The notes beneath the pieces were generated by a model that had not been told where the DNA came from, made no database searches, and worked only from the letters and a program-made list of their open reading frames with translations. This document shows positions 32,546 through 43,389 of a DNA stretch of 64,000 bases, one piece after another. The stretch's first letter is position 1; each line of letters begins with the position of its first letter. Source of the DNA: Hyaloperonospora brassicae (lineage: Eukaryota; Oomycota; Peronosporomycetes; Peronosporales; Peronosporaceae); the NCBI GenBank assembly GCA_947650285.1, contig CANTFL010000034.1, forward strand, positions 310,001 through 374,000, written 5' to 3'. Both the position numbers and the translations under genes were made by a program.

Positions 32546-34206
32546 TCATTGCAATGAGAAAGCGAGAGAGCAACAAGTCGCACCGGTGCCGCGAGGAGAT
32601 TGGGGGCGTGCCGTGTTCACGTGGCGCCTTAGCAACGCGCTGCGGTGACCGAACGTCGTCGCGCATCGAGCGCCAACGACGCGACGCATTGTCGAAATCT
32701 GCGAAAAGTGATAGGTAGCGGCTCAAAGTGTTGATACAGAAATACGAGAGACAAAACTTTGCCTGAATGAATAGTGTGCTTTGAAACGCCTTCGATGAAA
32801 GGCGCTGTATTTTACAGCTATTTTACAGCCACTTTTGCAGGAAGCGGCACTAATTTGGCTTTTCAACAGAGCAAGAAACATACTTACGATCATGATAGCA
32901 ACACATTTGGGATCATCATCGGTCGCTGTGCGGTGCATGTCGTTAAATGTGATGACATGCGTTCATCAATGCAATTAGCTTCAACACTTGACCCATCCTT
33001 CTCAAGTTTATACGGAAGTGCAAATTGGCGTCATTGACATGGCGAAAGTCGGGTATGACTCGTATTATGCGAAATGATTGCTTCAGGTAGACAGATGCTT
33101 TGCCCTGATCAAATGGACCCGTCTAGTCGGTATATAGTGTCAAACTCATTACTTCGTCAGTCATTGAATAAGGCGCTATGGAAGAAAAAGGGAGGATTAA
33201 AGCGTGCACGCCGCGGCCTTACTGAAAAAAACTTGCCATTTCATTCAGTTCGTATTTGTACATTGCATCGACTCACTGTAAAACGTTCTCTTCGCCAAAT
33301 TATATGTTGACGGCTTGTACTTATGTGATCAGTCACCAAATTCGTTTTGGAGCATAGTCTTGCTTATCTTATAAAGACACGGTTCGTACAGCGTGGTGGT
33401 GCATACATACTCTTGCAGAGAAGTCGACATGTCCATACCAAATGCCCTAACTCGATGTCATGAGTAGGCGCATATGCGCGATCTAAGAAATCGTACACTC
33501 GGTAATCGATGCATGATACGGCGATCCTGTCGTGATTGCTGAACGTGATGTGCCTCCTGCATGTATGTACGATTTGATTTGTACACTGTGATGATAGGAT
33601 TTGACTCAGGTGGATATTCGCTCCGACGTTCGTTTGTGTGGTCACGCCATTAGTTGGGCGGCTATAAACAAGACTGTTTACAATTTATTGCAGGCTAACG
33701 CTTGCGAACTGGTATCTGGACTTCATCTATGCTTCGACGCCCCTTCGATGCTACATCCCCCACAAATCATCCACCTTCTGTATGCAATGAATGCGCTATC
33801 AATCAGCGCGTAGAACGAACGATACGACTAAGTTGTGGATATAGTATGTTGGAGTCTACAAGGCTTCAAAGTAGCACCAGTGGTCGCGACACCACGGCCT
33901 TGCTCATAACCTCACTTGCTTCATTTTCCCTCAACCCAAGACAGACGCCTACATTCAGTACCAAGATGTGCTCATTCTGCATTAAAGAAGGATGCAGCAT
34001 CAGCCCAGAATCAGTGCAGCCATGAGAAGATGGTAGCAAAGAGTGATTTGGAAGTAGTCAAAACAAAGACGCGGTTTTGTGCTGCTGCATCATTGACTGC
34101 GTCATTTCTTTAGATTGTTTCGCGAGCGCCACAATCACAACACCTGGGTCTCTTGCCGCGAGAGAACGCGTACACACTGAGATGCTGACATTCGAGAAGG
34201 CCTTGC
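32546..34206. other. Duplicated intergenic DNA
   Basis: Same sequence as 26334-27994. It holds no gene I can support. It ends with cttgc, the G1 target duplication. Confidence 0.55.
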
Positions 34207-34738
34207 TGTAACGGGGTTACACGTCGACTGGTAGTCGACAATAGATGTGGTGCACACAAGGTATGGGATCCCTTTTAAAGTGATATTAGAGCACCGTGTC
34301 AATTGTTGAAGTCTGATGTCTGTCAACCATTGATTACGCGATCTTTTGAGAGGTTTTATTTAGGACATTAGCGAGTAGATTATTAAGCTGTTCTAAGTTG
34401 TTCTTTTAGAAAAAGAGAAATAAAGTTCAGTTCCCATTTTGATCACTTAAGACACGTGCCTCTCTGAGGTGTCTTGTTATCGTTTGCGACGATAGCAACG
34501 CCTTGTTAAGACAGCTACCCCTTGTGCACTCTGTGCCTTGATTCTCTGAATCGTTTGGTCGCCTTGGAACATAGACCGTAAGCTCTCTGAGCTTGTTGAC
34601 TCTTTGAGTCGGGTTTTCTGAACCAAACCTTAAGCCCTCTGAGCTGTTTGACTCTCTGAGTCGGATTCATTGAACCTGAAGTTGCTCTTTGAGCGTATAG
34701 TCGACCTCTGACTTAAAAAGATGTGCAGCTCCGCTACA
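34207..34738 (+). repeat. 5' LTR of G1
   Basis: 532 bp, with ends tgtaacgg and ccgctaca. It is followed after two bases by primer-binding site TGGTAGCACTTATAG at 34741-34755. Confidence 0.93.
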
Positions 34739-34860
34739 CTTGGTAGCACTTATAGTCAATCTACGCCTGAGTCGGTAAAGACTGATCCTCTGTGAGGATG
34801 AAGCAATCCAGACCCCTCTCTAGGGCCCAAACGGTCGCTCTTGATTAACTGATCGCGGCC

Positions 34861-35833
34861 GTGGGCCCAGAACATGTGGAGTTTCTAGAGGCGCAAGGAC
34901 CAGATGTGCTCAATGCACGAGTCGAGACCTTCATGCAGTATGAAACGACCCAGTTAGGGCAGGTTCAAATCCAAGTAGCGTTGGCTATGCCAACACGCTA
35001 CGTGGCGATTCCAGATGAAGAGGATAAGCCTCGTCCCCTTCGGGTGGACGTTAACCATTAATCCGGGAAGGAGGGGGAAAACCTTACCCTCTGGATCCGG
35101 GAGATTGAGATGATTATGAGCTCTGGCCTATTCTCACTAGAGTACCAGCGGGTTTCGCTGGCTATCTCCACGCTCAATGAAAGAGCTAGAGAGTGGGCTC
35201 TGACGTGTGGCACGTCGGTCGAATTGGCGTTTCCCACATGGGATTCGCTCAAGTTAGACCTTTTGCGAGTTTTCTCGCCGCCTAACCAGGCTTATCGCGT
35301 GCGCTCATGCTTCTTGTCTACCCTTCAGGGTAAGAATGAGTTAACAGACTATGTCCAGGAGTTGAGAACTCTGATGGCTGCTATGCAGTCTGACCCTCTC
35401 CCTGAGACTGTCTACGTGACAGTCTTCATGGAAGGTCTTCGCAATGGCGTTGTCAGGACCGAGGTCTTTCGGGTCCATCCCTCTACTTTTGAAGAGGCGG
35501 TGAACATCGCTCAAAATGCCGAGCACAACTTTAAGTCGGCCAGACTTAATTGGAATGGGTACAAACCCAAGCTTTGCGAGGGCAGCCTCAGCGAGCACCT
35601 CGGCTTACTGTAAGCCTGAACCGATGGATCTGGTGCATGCTGAAGATGAAGATGAAGCTGATCTTCAAGTTGCGGAGAAACAACAGGAAGTGAGACGCTG
35701 TTACATGTGCGGAATCACTAAACACTTGGGTCCCACTTGTCGTTTGCGCAAGCACCACCAGGCTCCTATGAGTCAAAATCCCGGCCCCAACCAGAAGTCT
35801 GGTACGGCTTGGGGAAACGTCTACACCCAGTAG
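34861..35833 (+). pseudogene. Gag of G1, broken
   Basis: Reading starts near 34861 without a clear ATG in frame. A TAA at 35059 interrupts the same frame, which then runs open through 35110-35613. The capsid-like region has LTLWIREIE, ERAREWAL and the LQGKNELTDYVQELR stretch; the FMEGLRNG and FEEAV motifs follow. A frameshift near 35560 moves the rest to 35516-35833, with PEPMDLVH and one zinc knuckle (CYMCGITKHLGPTC). This copy cannot produce a full Gag. Confidence 0.85.
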
Positions 35834-35919
35834 GCGCGGGGTGCCCTACTGGGGTATAACTGAGTTCTATTACTTCTCTACGAGGTATATTAAAATAGGG
35901 CTTAGCCTCAGAGAGCTCT

Positions 35920-36306
35920 ATGCCAGCCAGCTCTGTGCCAGCCAGCTCTGTTACAGCCAGCTCTGTGCCAGCCAACACAGAGCGTGGATACAAGCCTGAA
36001 TTGTTAATCGCCGAGGCGAAAGTTCAAGGCTTTGAGAAGCATTGGTCGATCCTAATCGACTATGAAGCAGCGTGCAATTATACTCGACGTCGTTCCCTCG
36101 AGGAAGGTCAGCGATATGCTGAAGCGCTCAAAGATCATAAAGGTGATTCGACTACTGTTCGTTTAGAGACTGGTAGTCGCGTCACGGTGCCTAAAGTTCC
36201 GTTGAACTTAGGTGTGAAGTTTTTGGACTTTGACAGCATTGAACGCTGTCTTGTCCTCGATTTGGATTCGAGGTACGATCTACATCGTAGGTACGGCTTG
36301 GCTTGA
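35920..36306 (+). pseudogene. Protease region of G1, degenerate
   Basis: This begins with a low-complexity PASSV repeat encoded by four 15-bp units (35921-35980). The aspartic-protease fold follows: LIDYEAACNYTRR sits where G2 has LVDCGASNNFVRR, so the catalytic triplet is destroyed (D-Y-E). RLETGSRVTV and RCLVLDLDSR are the following strands. The reading breaks near 36280, and the next part (ERHEPLIDW) is in another frame. Inactive. Confidence 0.7.
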
Positions 36307-36509
36307 ACGCCATGAGCCATTGATTGATTGGAGGTCCAATAACTTAGGCGCCACGCGCGATATTCTTAGCGAAGCTTTGGAGAGTCATGAACCCACATTC
36401 GCTAGGCAACAAAAGCGTTATTTTCATGAGCCATTGACGGCAGATGTCAATGCGCTGAACATTGGTATGTCAGAGTCAATTAACTTCAATTTCAATGACA
36501 CCAATATTT

Positions 36510-37260
36510 AGCGTAGATCTTTTATTGTATGTGAAGAGAGTTATACTCCGTTGAGTGGTACTCGTTGCGATACTGATTCACTGCATGCTACAGGTATGGT
36601 TGGACTAGGGCCGAGACATCAAGAATGTAATTTTTCTGATGTGAGTGGGATGTCACGTGAAATTCCACCGAGTGAGGGCGGCCGAGATGGCACGTCACTA
36701 AATGTCGGTGATGACATTGTTGGCGAGAAGCCAGAGTGTTCAGGGCTAGGCCCGGATGCTGTACGTGAAGTGGTACGTGTAAATCCACTGGGTGAAGTGT
36801 TCAAGTTACGTAACTCTTCACCAGATGTTGTTCAAGACATGAGCTCTCGTATAGAGCGTGCTAAGATAAATAGCAACCACGGGGACCCTACTTGGGGGTC
36901 TTGGCCTCTAGGAGGAGTAAGGTTTCTTTATGGAAACAATCTCAGCGTCGGGTGGCAACTGTTAACCGCCTAACTTCTAAGAAGTCACAAAGTGACCATA
37001 GTAATTATACACTATATACACTTGTCAATGAAGTGACTGACCATGTTGATGGCAACATTAGTCTCAAGACTATTCCATCATTGGATAACTTCTTTAAGCT
37101 AGATAAAACGTCTGAAGGCGACTTCTGCCAAGTCTTGAAGGCAGGATAGTTATCCAATTTAGTAGTCATTTGACATGATGTTGAGTTGAACTGACCCTCG
37201 TTATTGGAAGAGTCTGTCATTGAGGACACAAGAGCGACACTTGGTGCGCGTACTGGATTT
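36510..37260 (+). pseudogene. Protease-RT spacer of G1
   Basis: Several short frames (36551-36973 and 36892-37149) correspond to the spacer between protease and RT. The segment around HSNYTLYTLVNEV matches the minus-strand relic at 13300-13503 in G1-old, and HLG/GLGP and VNPLGEVFKL patches also recur there. No domain is recognised. Confidence 0.6.
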
Positions 37261-37317
37261 TCGATCCTTAAGGATCCTATGGAATCGTTTTACCCTTTGG
37301 TATAGGAGTTCCAGGAC

Positions 37318-38057
37318 GTGATGTGTCAAAAACCACCGTCCGTCTTACCTCCCGATAGAGGTGTACGTCATAAAATTGACTTGGTTACTGGAACTAAATA
37401 CTGCGTTACACTGCAGTGGCCTTTACCGAAGGAACTGTATGACGTCATTGACGAATTCTTTCGTGCAAAGTACGCTCCAGGAATGGTACGTGAGATCAAA
37501 TCTCCCCATTCCACACCGACCTTCTGTGTCAAAAATCCCAATGGGAAGTGGCGCATTGTTCATGCTTACAAAAAGCTCAATGCGGCCACCATCCCGGCTC
37601 AGACACCAATTACGAGAAAGGATGTTCTTCAAAACAATATGGTGGGATTTTCAATGTACAGTGCTCTCAACTTGGTCGATGTTTATTACCAGCTGCTCAT
37701 GCGAGAGAGCGATATTTCGCTGACAGCAGTCAGCACTCCGAGCGGTATGCTCTGGGAGTGGATTTTATGCCGCAAGGGTTATCAAATGCCCCGGCTACAT
37801 TCAATCGTCTTGTGACGCAGTTGTTCAGATCTCAACGAGTATATGCGCAGACGTACTTTGATGACATCTTTGTCCATATTCGTGTTATGAACGGTCGTTC
37901 AGATGGTGAAAATCACATTGAACATTTACGAGCGGTGCTCGAGTTCATGCGCACGAATAAGTTGTACGCCAACGCATCTAATTGCATCTTTGGTGCAGAA
38001 GAGATCCCCTTTATAGGGTGCTTTATTGGTAAGCGAGGCATAAAGCGTACCAGCTAA
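37318..38057 (+). pseudogene. Reverse transcriptase of G1, frameshifted
   Basis: The first part (37318-37815) has WPLPKELYDVIDEFF, GKWRIVHAYKKLNAA and YSALNLVDVYYQ. A frameshift near 37758 moves the rest to 37548-38057 with MPQGLSNAPATFNR, the TYFDDI catalytic box and EFMRTNKLYANASNC. A stop at 38055 ends it before the thumb region. It is clearly homologous to the G2 RT. Confidence 0.85.
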
Positions 38058-38274
38058 GGTTAACGCCATATTTGATTCGCCGATTCCGAAGTAGCAAAAG
38101 GATTTACGTAAGTGGCTTGGCCTTGCCAATTACTTACACAAATTTAGTACGAATTACGCAGACATGGCTCGGCCATTATCCAATCTCCTTAAAAAGGATG
38201 TAGAATGGTGATGGACTAGCACCGAACATGATGCTAATGAAGCAGCAAAGGAAAGTCTCCTTCATGCACCTATC

Positions 38275-38640
38275 ATGGCTTTGCCCGATCCTGATCGACC
38301 TTTCAGTGTCGTCTGTCACGCATCTGAATTTGCCATTGACAGTGCTCTGTTACAAACAGATTATGATGGACGAGAACGCGTCATTTCGTTTGAGTTCCGA
38401 CAGCTGAAGGCTGCAGAAAAGAACTATCCTGTTCATGACAAAGAGCTACTTGCAATGAAGTATGCTCTCGTCAAATTCAGAGTTCATCTACTTGGCTCTA
38501 AGCCGTTTGTGATCGATACAGATCATGCGTCACTACGCACTGCGACCCAGTCGCCTCACCTCGCTCAGAGAATGGCTCGTTGGATGTCCTTCTTTGCTGA
38601 ATACAACTTCTAGGTGAAGTATAAGCCGGTCAATCAGGAT
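38275..38640 (+). pseudogene. RNase H of G1
   Basis: LPDPDRPFSVVCHASEFAID has His in place of the first catalytic Asp, which is present in G2 (VVCDAS). HDKELLAMKYALVKF and VIDTDHASLR follow. An in-frame stop at 38611 interrupts the end, where VKYKPVNQDSLADEL would follow. Inactive. Confidence 0.8.
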
Positions 38641-39099
38641 TCTTTGGCTGATGAGTTGTAAAATAGGCCTTAATATGAGCTTGCTCATGTTACGACTCTG
38701 TCATCGTCGGTCACTGACCTCATCCGTTCGGCAAATGCTAAAAATGAACACTGTGTAGCTCTGCTACGTACTCTGGGGAGCGAGATGTTTCAGAAATCAT
38801 ACATAAAGTTGTCGGCACGTTTACGTGCGAGGATACATTGATATTTCATCTATTAAGCCTTGTTGTGCTATATCACGGATGTGGAGGATACCCCTCGCAT
38901 CGCTGTCCCTCATGATGTGGAATTGAAGTATCGGATCCTCTATGATGCAGATAATACTGCCTTGAGTGGTCATTTCGGTCGTGAGAATACCTATGGCTCA
39001 GTTAGCCCATGCTAATGGTGGCTCAAACTATACATATGGGTGAGCACATATATGCGTACGCGTGAAACGTGTCTACGGGCAAACCCACAGCTCACGCGG

Positions 39100-39786
39100 C
39101 CGCGCCGCTGGCTAGTTTGCCTGCACCCAAAGGGTGTTGATAGTCCATCAGTATGGATTTTCTGTTCTGTTTACCAAAGGATTCGTATGGCAATACGAGT
39201 ATTGTGATCTTTGTTGACCGTTTTAGCAAGCTGGCTCATTTGGCGGCGGTGCCGGATTCTATCGATGGTGAAGGTACAGCTACGCTATTTATTGATCGAG
39301 TGTTTCGGCAACACGGATTAACGTTGTCAATTATCGCTGATAGATATCCTCGCTTCACTGGGAATTTTTGATAAATCCATGTTCAAGGTGCTCGTCACAC
39401 GTTTGGACATGTCCACAGCGGATCATCCGCAGACTGATGGTCAAACCGAGCGAGTGAATCTCATCATCGGTGACATCTTGCGCAGCGTTTGCGCTCAAAC
39501 GCCGAAACGTTGGAGTTCGATGCTCCCTGCCGTTGAGTTTGCGTTGAATAACGCCGTGCATGCCTCCACCGGCTACACACCGTTCTACGTGAATGGTCTC
39601 ACACACCCTCGCGTTCAGTTAACGCTACCACTCCGTGGTTCAGGGCTTGGTGGGGGAGGAGTTGCCGATCGGCTTGCTGATATCAGCCCTGCTACTGTTC
39701 AAAAACAGGTAAGCGAGTTTCTCGCACCGCGATTAAATGTCTTACGACATGTGCGTGTCTCACTGGATGATAGCCAAGACAGGTAG
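39100..39786 (+). pseudogene. Integrase of G1, broken
   Basis: The catalytic core is in two frames. 39153-39371 carries MDFLFCLPKDSYGN and the second Asp region (ADRYPRF, where DRD is expected). 39379-39786 carries STADHPQTDGQTERVN with the catalytic Glu, then VEFALNNAVHASTGYTPFYV. The zinc-binding part before 39100 is decayed. Stops and one small deletion near 39371 prevent expression. Confidence 0.82.
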
Positions 39787-40531
39787 AAGGAACAAGCTGA
39801 TGTTAAAGGCAGAGGTTGTATTGAACGTTATGAGGTCGGAGACCACGTATTACACAATGCTAAAAACCTACCTACAAATGTAGAATCCGCTGTCTTCAAG
39901 ACAAAGTTTCGTCCGCGCTTCGTTAGACCATTCACGGTCGTCGCCAAGAAGGGACTTGCGTATACGCTAAACCTTCCGCGCAAACTGCGCACAGACCCTG
40001 TGTTCTACGTAGGATTGCTTAGGACGTATCGGGATCCACCCCACGTGAACTTGGAGGCGCTTGCACCGCGTAAGTTGGCCTTGCCATCTGAATCCGTATC
40101 AGGAGGTCAAGCTGAGCCTCCATCCGTGCTTGGCCCAACTACAATGCCTGGACACGCGCTTGGCCCAACTCCGACGCCTGAAAACGGGCTCGCATCGCTT
40201 CAAGCGCACTCTGGGTTTTACCAAATGTCCCACGAAGACCACTTATTTCGAGAAGCACCTTCCCATGCTCCTTTTTGGTATACCGACCACCTCCGACGCT
40301 GCTCGATGAGCAAGGGAACCGCCAGTTCCATGTGGAGCGACTCTTGAAATGACGTCGTCATCAAGGTCAATACCAGTATCTGGTGAAGTGGCGAGGGTAA
40401 TCGGAGTCGGAAAATGCATTGGAGTTTGAGATATCTCTTCGGCAGGATCGACCATACTCCTCGGATGTTTTTGAACATCGCGGCAAGGGTCCTCCTGTGA
40501 CCAAAGACGCTTCTCACCGATAGTGGTGGAA
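39780..40531 (+). pseudogene. Post-integrase region and chromodomain of G1
   Basis: The post-integrase segment has HVLRNA-like remnants, then FYVGLLRTYRDP and NLEALAPRKLALP (40000-40110). It matches G1-old at 10368-10580. A Pro/Gly-rich linker with two PxPTP-type repeats follows. A degenerate chromodomain is recognisable around 40310-40480 (QFHVERLL, then YLVKWRG), split by stops and frame changes. The antisense ORF overlaps its end from the other strand. Confidence 0.6.
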
Positions 40532-41344
40532 GCAGGTGGGTAGTTGGGCACCGCTTGACCAACGCCCACATCAGCCGACACAGCCGGGGAGTAGCGTGTG
40601 CGAGTTCGCAACTGTCCCCTGACCTTAAGCTTGGCGTAATCATACCGAAGCTTTCGTTCTAGACGAACGTCTGCCATATCGGCACTTGCTCTGAGATATA
40701 ACACGCAGCTGAGGTGTCGTTTCCGATGCACCCAGCGAACAAACGCGTTGTCTTCTTCTTCCTGAGATTCGACTGCAAAAAAGAGGATGGGCATTCCCTT
40801 CGTCGGTGGAACCGGTGCACCCCGTGCTTGCGTGTCAAGTCGCAACTTGTATTGACTCTGAGTCGTCAAGTAAGGTTCCGAGTACCTCCCGCGAAGTACC
40901 TATCGACTCGCCACATCATCAGGAGATGTCGGCTCAGCGCCAATGGCCCACGTTGCCAAAGAACGACCTGTCGTTTGGCGTATACGCTCTTCCACACCTA
41001 GTGAAGTAAACAGATAGCCACGACGACCCTCAAGGGTTGCAGTAAGCTTCATACGGCGCTGGGCGCTCTCCTCTCTCTTGATAGACAACTTTTGTTGCTC
41101 ATCGAGCGAAATGGTGATGATTGCATCGCCTATGATGGGTGTTTGATGCAGCGCCGGTAGCGCGTTGTCTTCGACACGCTCGGCAAATGGGTTCGGGGCA
41201 GTTTAAGGCGGGGACTCTTGCACTGGTGAGTCGGACATTGTCCTCTCTTCAACCATGGATATCAGTATCGCTACCATAGTCCACCTCCACATCAATGCCT
41301 ATGTAGGAAGAGAGAGTCGAGGACTCATTGCGTGGCAATGCCAT
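40532..41344 (-). pseudogene. Antisense accessory ORF of G1
   Basis: Encoded opposite to gag-pol between the chromodomain and the polypurine tract. It starts at ATG 41344-41342 (MALPRNESS) and continues in changing frames with at least two stops (for example near 41250 and 41200). The segment 40869-40600 is open, with QARGAPVPPTKGMPILFF and a basic, Leu-rich region. It aligns with the plus-strand ORF at 9265-9965 of G1-old along its whole length. No domain is recognised. Tail-to-tail arrangement with pol is the same as in G2. Confidence 0.55.
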
Positions 41345-41453
41345 GGTGTTTCGTGTCTTGTAAACCGTGAAGGTTGAAGCGCACACACACCGTACTCTTC
41401 AAGGAAAGAAATCGATTGACGCTTTGTGGTAACGTCAGTCTGGTGGAAGAGGG

Positions 41454-41985
41454 TGTAACGGGGTTTCACGTCGACTGGTAGTCGACAATAGGTGTGGTGT
41501 ACACAAGGTATGGGATCCCCTTTAAAGTGATATTAGAGCACCGTGTCAATTGTTGAAGTCTGATGTCTGTCAACCATTGATTACGCGATCTTTTGAGAGG
41601 TTTTATTTAGGACATTGGCGAGTAGATTATTAAGCTGTTCTAAGTTGTTCTTTTAGAAAAAGAGAAATAAAGTTCAGTTCCCATTTTGATCACTTAAGAC
41701 ACGTGCCTCTCTGAGGTGACTTGTTATCGTTTGCGACGATAGCAACGCCTTGTTAAGACAGCTACCCCTTGTGCACTCTGTGCCTTGATTCTCTGAATCG
41801 TTTGGTCGCCTTGGAACATAGACCGTAAGCTCTCTGAGCTTGTTGACTCTTTGAGTCGGGTTTTCTGAACCAAACCTTAAGCCCTCTGAGCTGTTTGACT
41901 CTCTGAGTCGGATTCATTGAACCTGAAGTTGCTCGTTGAGCGTGTAGTCGACCTCTGACTCAAGGGGATATGCAGCTCCGCTACA
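41454..41985 (+). repeat. 3' LTR of G1
   Basis: 532 bp, directly after the polypurine tract. It ends ccgctaca and is followed by the target duplication cttgc. Confidence 0.93.
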
Positions 41986-42074
41986 CTTGCGCTGCAAAAC
42001 AGGACGCTTGCTGTCCGCTCCTCATCATCGGCCTCATCTTCTTCCTTTGTATCGCTAAGATACTTCTCTGGCAT
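41986..42074 (-). pseudogene. ORF interrupted by the G1 insertion
   Basis: On the minus strand an acidic frame (MPEKYLSDTKEEDEADDEER...) runs into the G1 3' LTR at 41985. If G1 and one copy of CTTGC are removed, the same frame continues on the far side of the element (34201 downward, RPSRMSASQCVRVLSRQ) to a stop near 34135. A 51-codon frame was therefore cut by G1. Whether it was a real gene or exon is not certain. I recognise no product. Confidence 0.4.
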
Positions 42075-42342
42075 AGGATCGCGTTTAGTCTTTTAAATTT
42101 ACACCGCGTTAGCATGAGGGGTGATCGAGGTCAAGTTGGTCGACAAGAGCCGTGAGCTCTGACCAACGACTTGTACTGCAGTGGTAGCTAAATCTTTGTG
42201 TAAAAAGCGCCAACAGTTTTCCGATTGTATGACTGATGACCGCTTTCACGCATTGGACGTGACCTTGTTTGCTGACTGAAATCCCATCAGCTGATTGTCG
42301 GTTCAGAGATGAGTATAGCGTCCACTGACTGCAAATGAGGAG

Positions 42343-43389
42343 TTATGTTGAGCGGAAGGAGGTGGAAGCATGCTTTCGCAAGCTCACGAACGCCGTGCAA
42401 TAATAATTTGCCCATGAGCATTTTAATATCGCGTCAGTGCATGCAAAGTAATCTGGTGGAGTAGCTTTGTATCGCCAAGCCCGACGTGGTTCATCGATAA
42501 TTTCTTGTTCCAATGTATCTAATACCGAGCCGGTCGACGTTCGATTCACAAACAAACGAGGAAAGTCTGTCGATCGTGTGAATGACCACAGAGGTGTGCG
42601 CTTCGCACCGCTCATGTTGCCGCAAAGGCCTACAAAAGGATGAGCCATGTCCTCGATCTTGCCACGAATGCGTTCCATGGCGGGTGACGGATCAGACAGC
42701 ATTCCCTCGAAAGTCCTGTCTCGTCTAGATTGGACACGCCATCGGGCTCGAAGCTGTAGATAATAGCCTGTAGCTTTTTTGTAACGGGACACTGGTGACA
42801 ACGTACTGTTTGACCAGTACGGAGCTCACTTCCACTGACACCAGTGATAGTCAGTGCCCTGCTAAGTGTTGCACCAACACAGAGGAAGGAAAGGAGACTA
42901 GGTTCACACTAGTCTCTGGTAAAAGTAAAACTGTTATTTAATACAATTAAGTCCTATCAATCTGGTGTCTCTGTTTGTCCTGACTTAATTATACTAATCT
43001 AACTAAACGCATGATGAAGTCTCCTCACCACCCATTGCGCGCGTCTAGCAGCGATTGGTAGGTTGGTATCATCACGTTATCAACCAATGAGTAGACCCTT
43101 CGTTCATCTCAACAATATCACCATGCTCTGTGATATTGTTGAAAGAATATTCAACGTAATATTTTTTGTTGTCATTTTAGCCTTAATGACAATATCATGT
43201 AACCGGTAACCCCGTTACACTTTTCAGTATAGACCGCTGGCGAAGAGACCGGCTGGGCCACACTCGTCGGATCTTGGCGCAAACTTGTGCTGTAGCGGCA
43301 CTTGCAACTACGTAACACCTGTCATGGCGAGGTACGTTTTTACCTCCACTCAGGTATGCGGGACTAGCAACATTAGACAGAACTAACAT
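42343..43389 (-). pseudogene. Unrecognised ORF split by a solo LTR
   Basis: Two open frames on the minus strand flank the solo LTR: 43389-43225 (starting MLVLSNVAS) and about 42778-42343 (ATGYYLQLRARWRVQSRRD and WSFTRSTDFPRLF). Together they would make about 200 codons. The composition (Arg, Trp, Cys, few stops) looks coding. The joint after removal of the LTR falls in a run of T bases and is off by one or two bases, so the original frame is uncertain. I do not recognise the product. It might be a host gene or an older element. Confidence 0.4.
42779..43219 (-). mobile_element. Solo LTR with probable TSD CTTTT
   Basis: Nearly the same sequence as 15541-15984 (ends tgtaacggg and cccgttaca; shared blocks across the whole length). 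ctttt occurs at 42774-42778 and at 43220-43224, with one extra t at the left edge. It has no internal region. It interrupts an open frame on the minus strand. Confidence 0.85.

Larger units (their letters stand above)
32054..35236. repeat. 3,183-bp direct duplication, copy 2
   Basis: The second copy of 25842-29024. Its left edge is the end of the B LTR, which cuts the synthetase gene. Its right edge runs naturally into the rest of G1 gag, so this is the copy that keeps the original G1 context. Confidence 0.95.
34207..41985 (+). mobile_element. Full-length Ty3/gypsy element G1 (7,779 bp)
   Basis: LTRs of 532 bp lie at 34207-34738 and 41454-41985 and differ at about 13 sites by eye. A perfect 5-bp target duplication CTTGC flanks it (34202-34206 and 41986-41990). 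Plus-strand order: LTR, primer-binding site at 34741, gag with CCHC knuckle, protease, RT, RNase H, integrase, degenerate chromodomain, antisense ORF, polypurine tract (ggtggaagaggg, 41442-41453), LTR. gag has an in-frame stop, and pol has several stops and frameshifts, so the copy is dead. G1-old is an older member of the same family. Confidence 0.92.
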
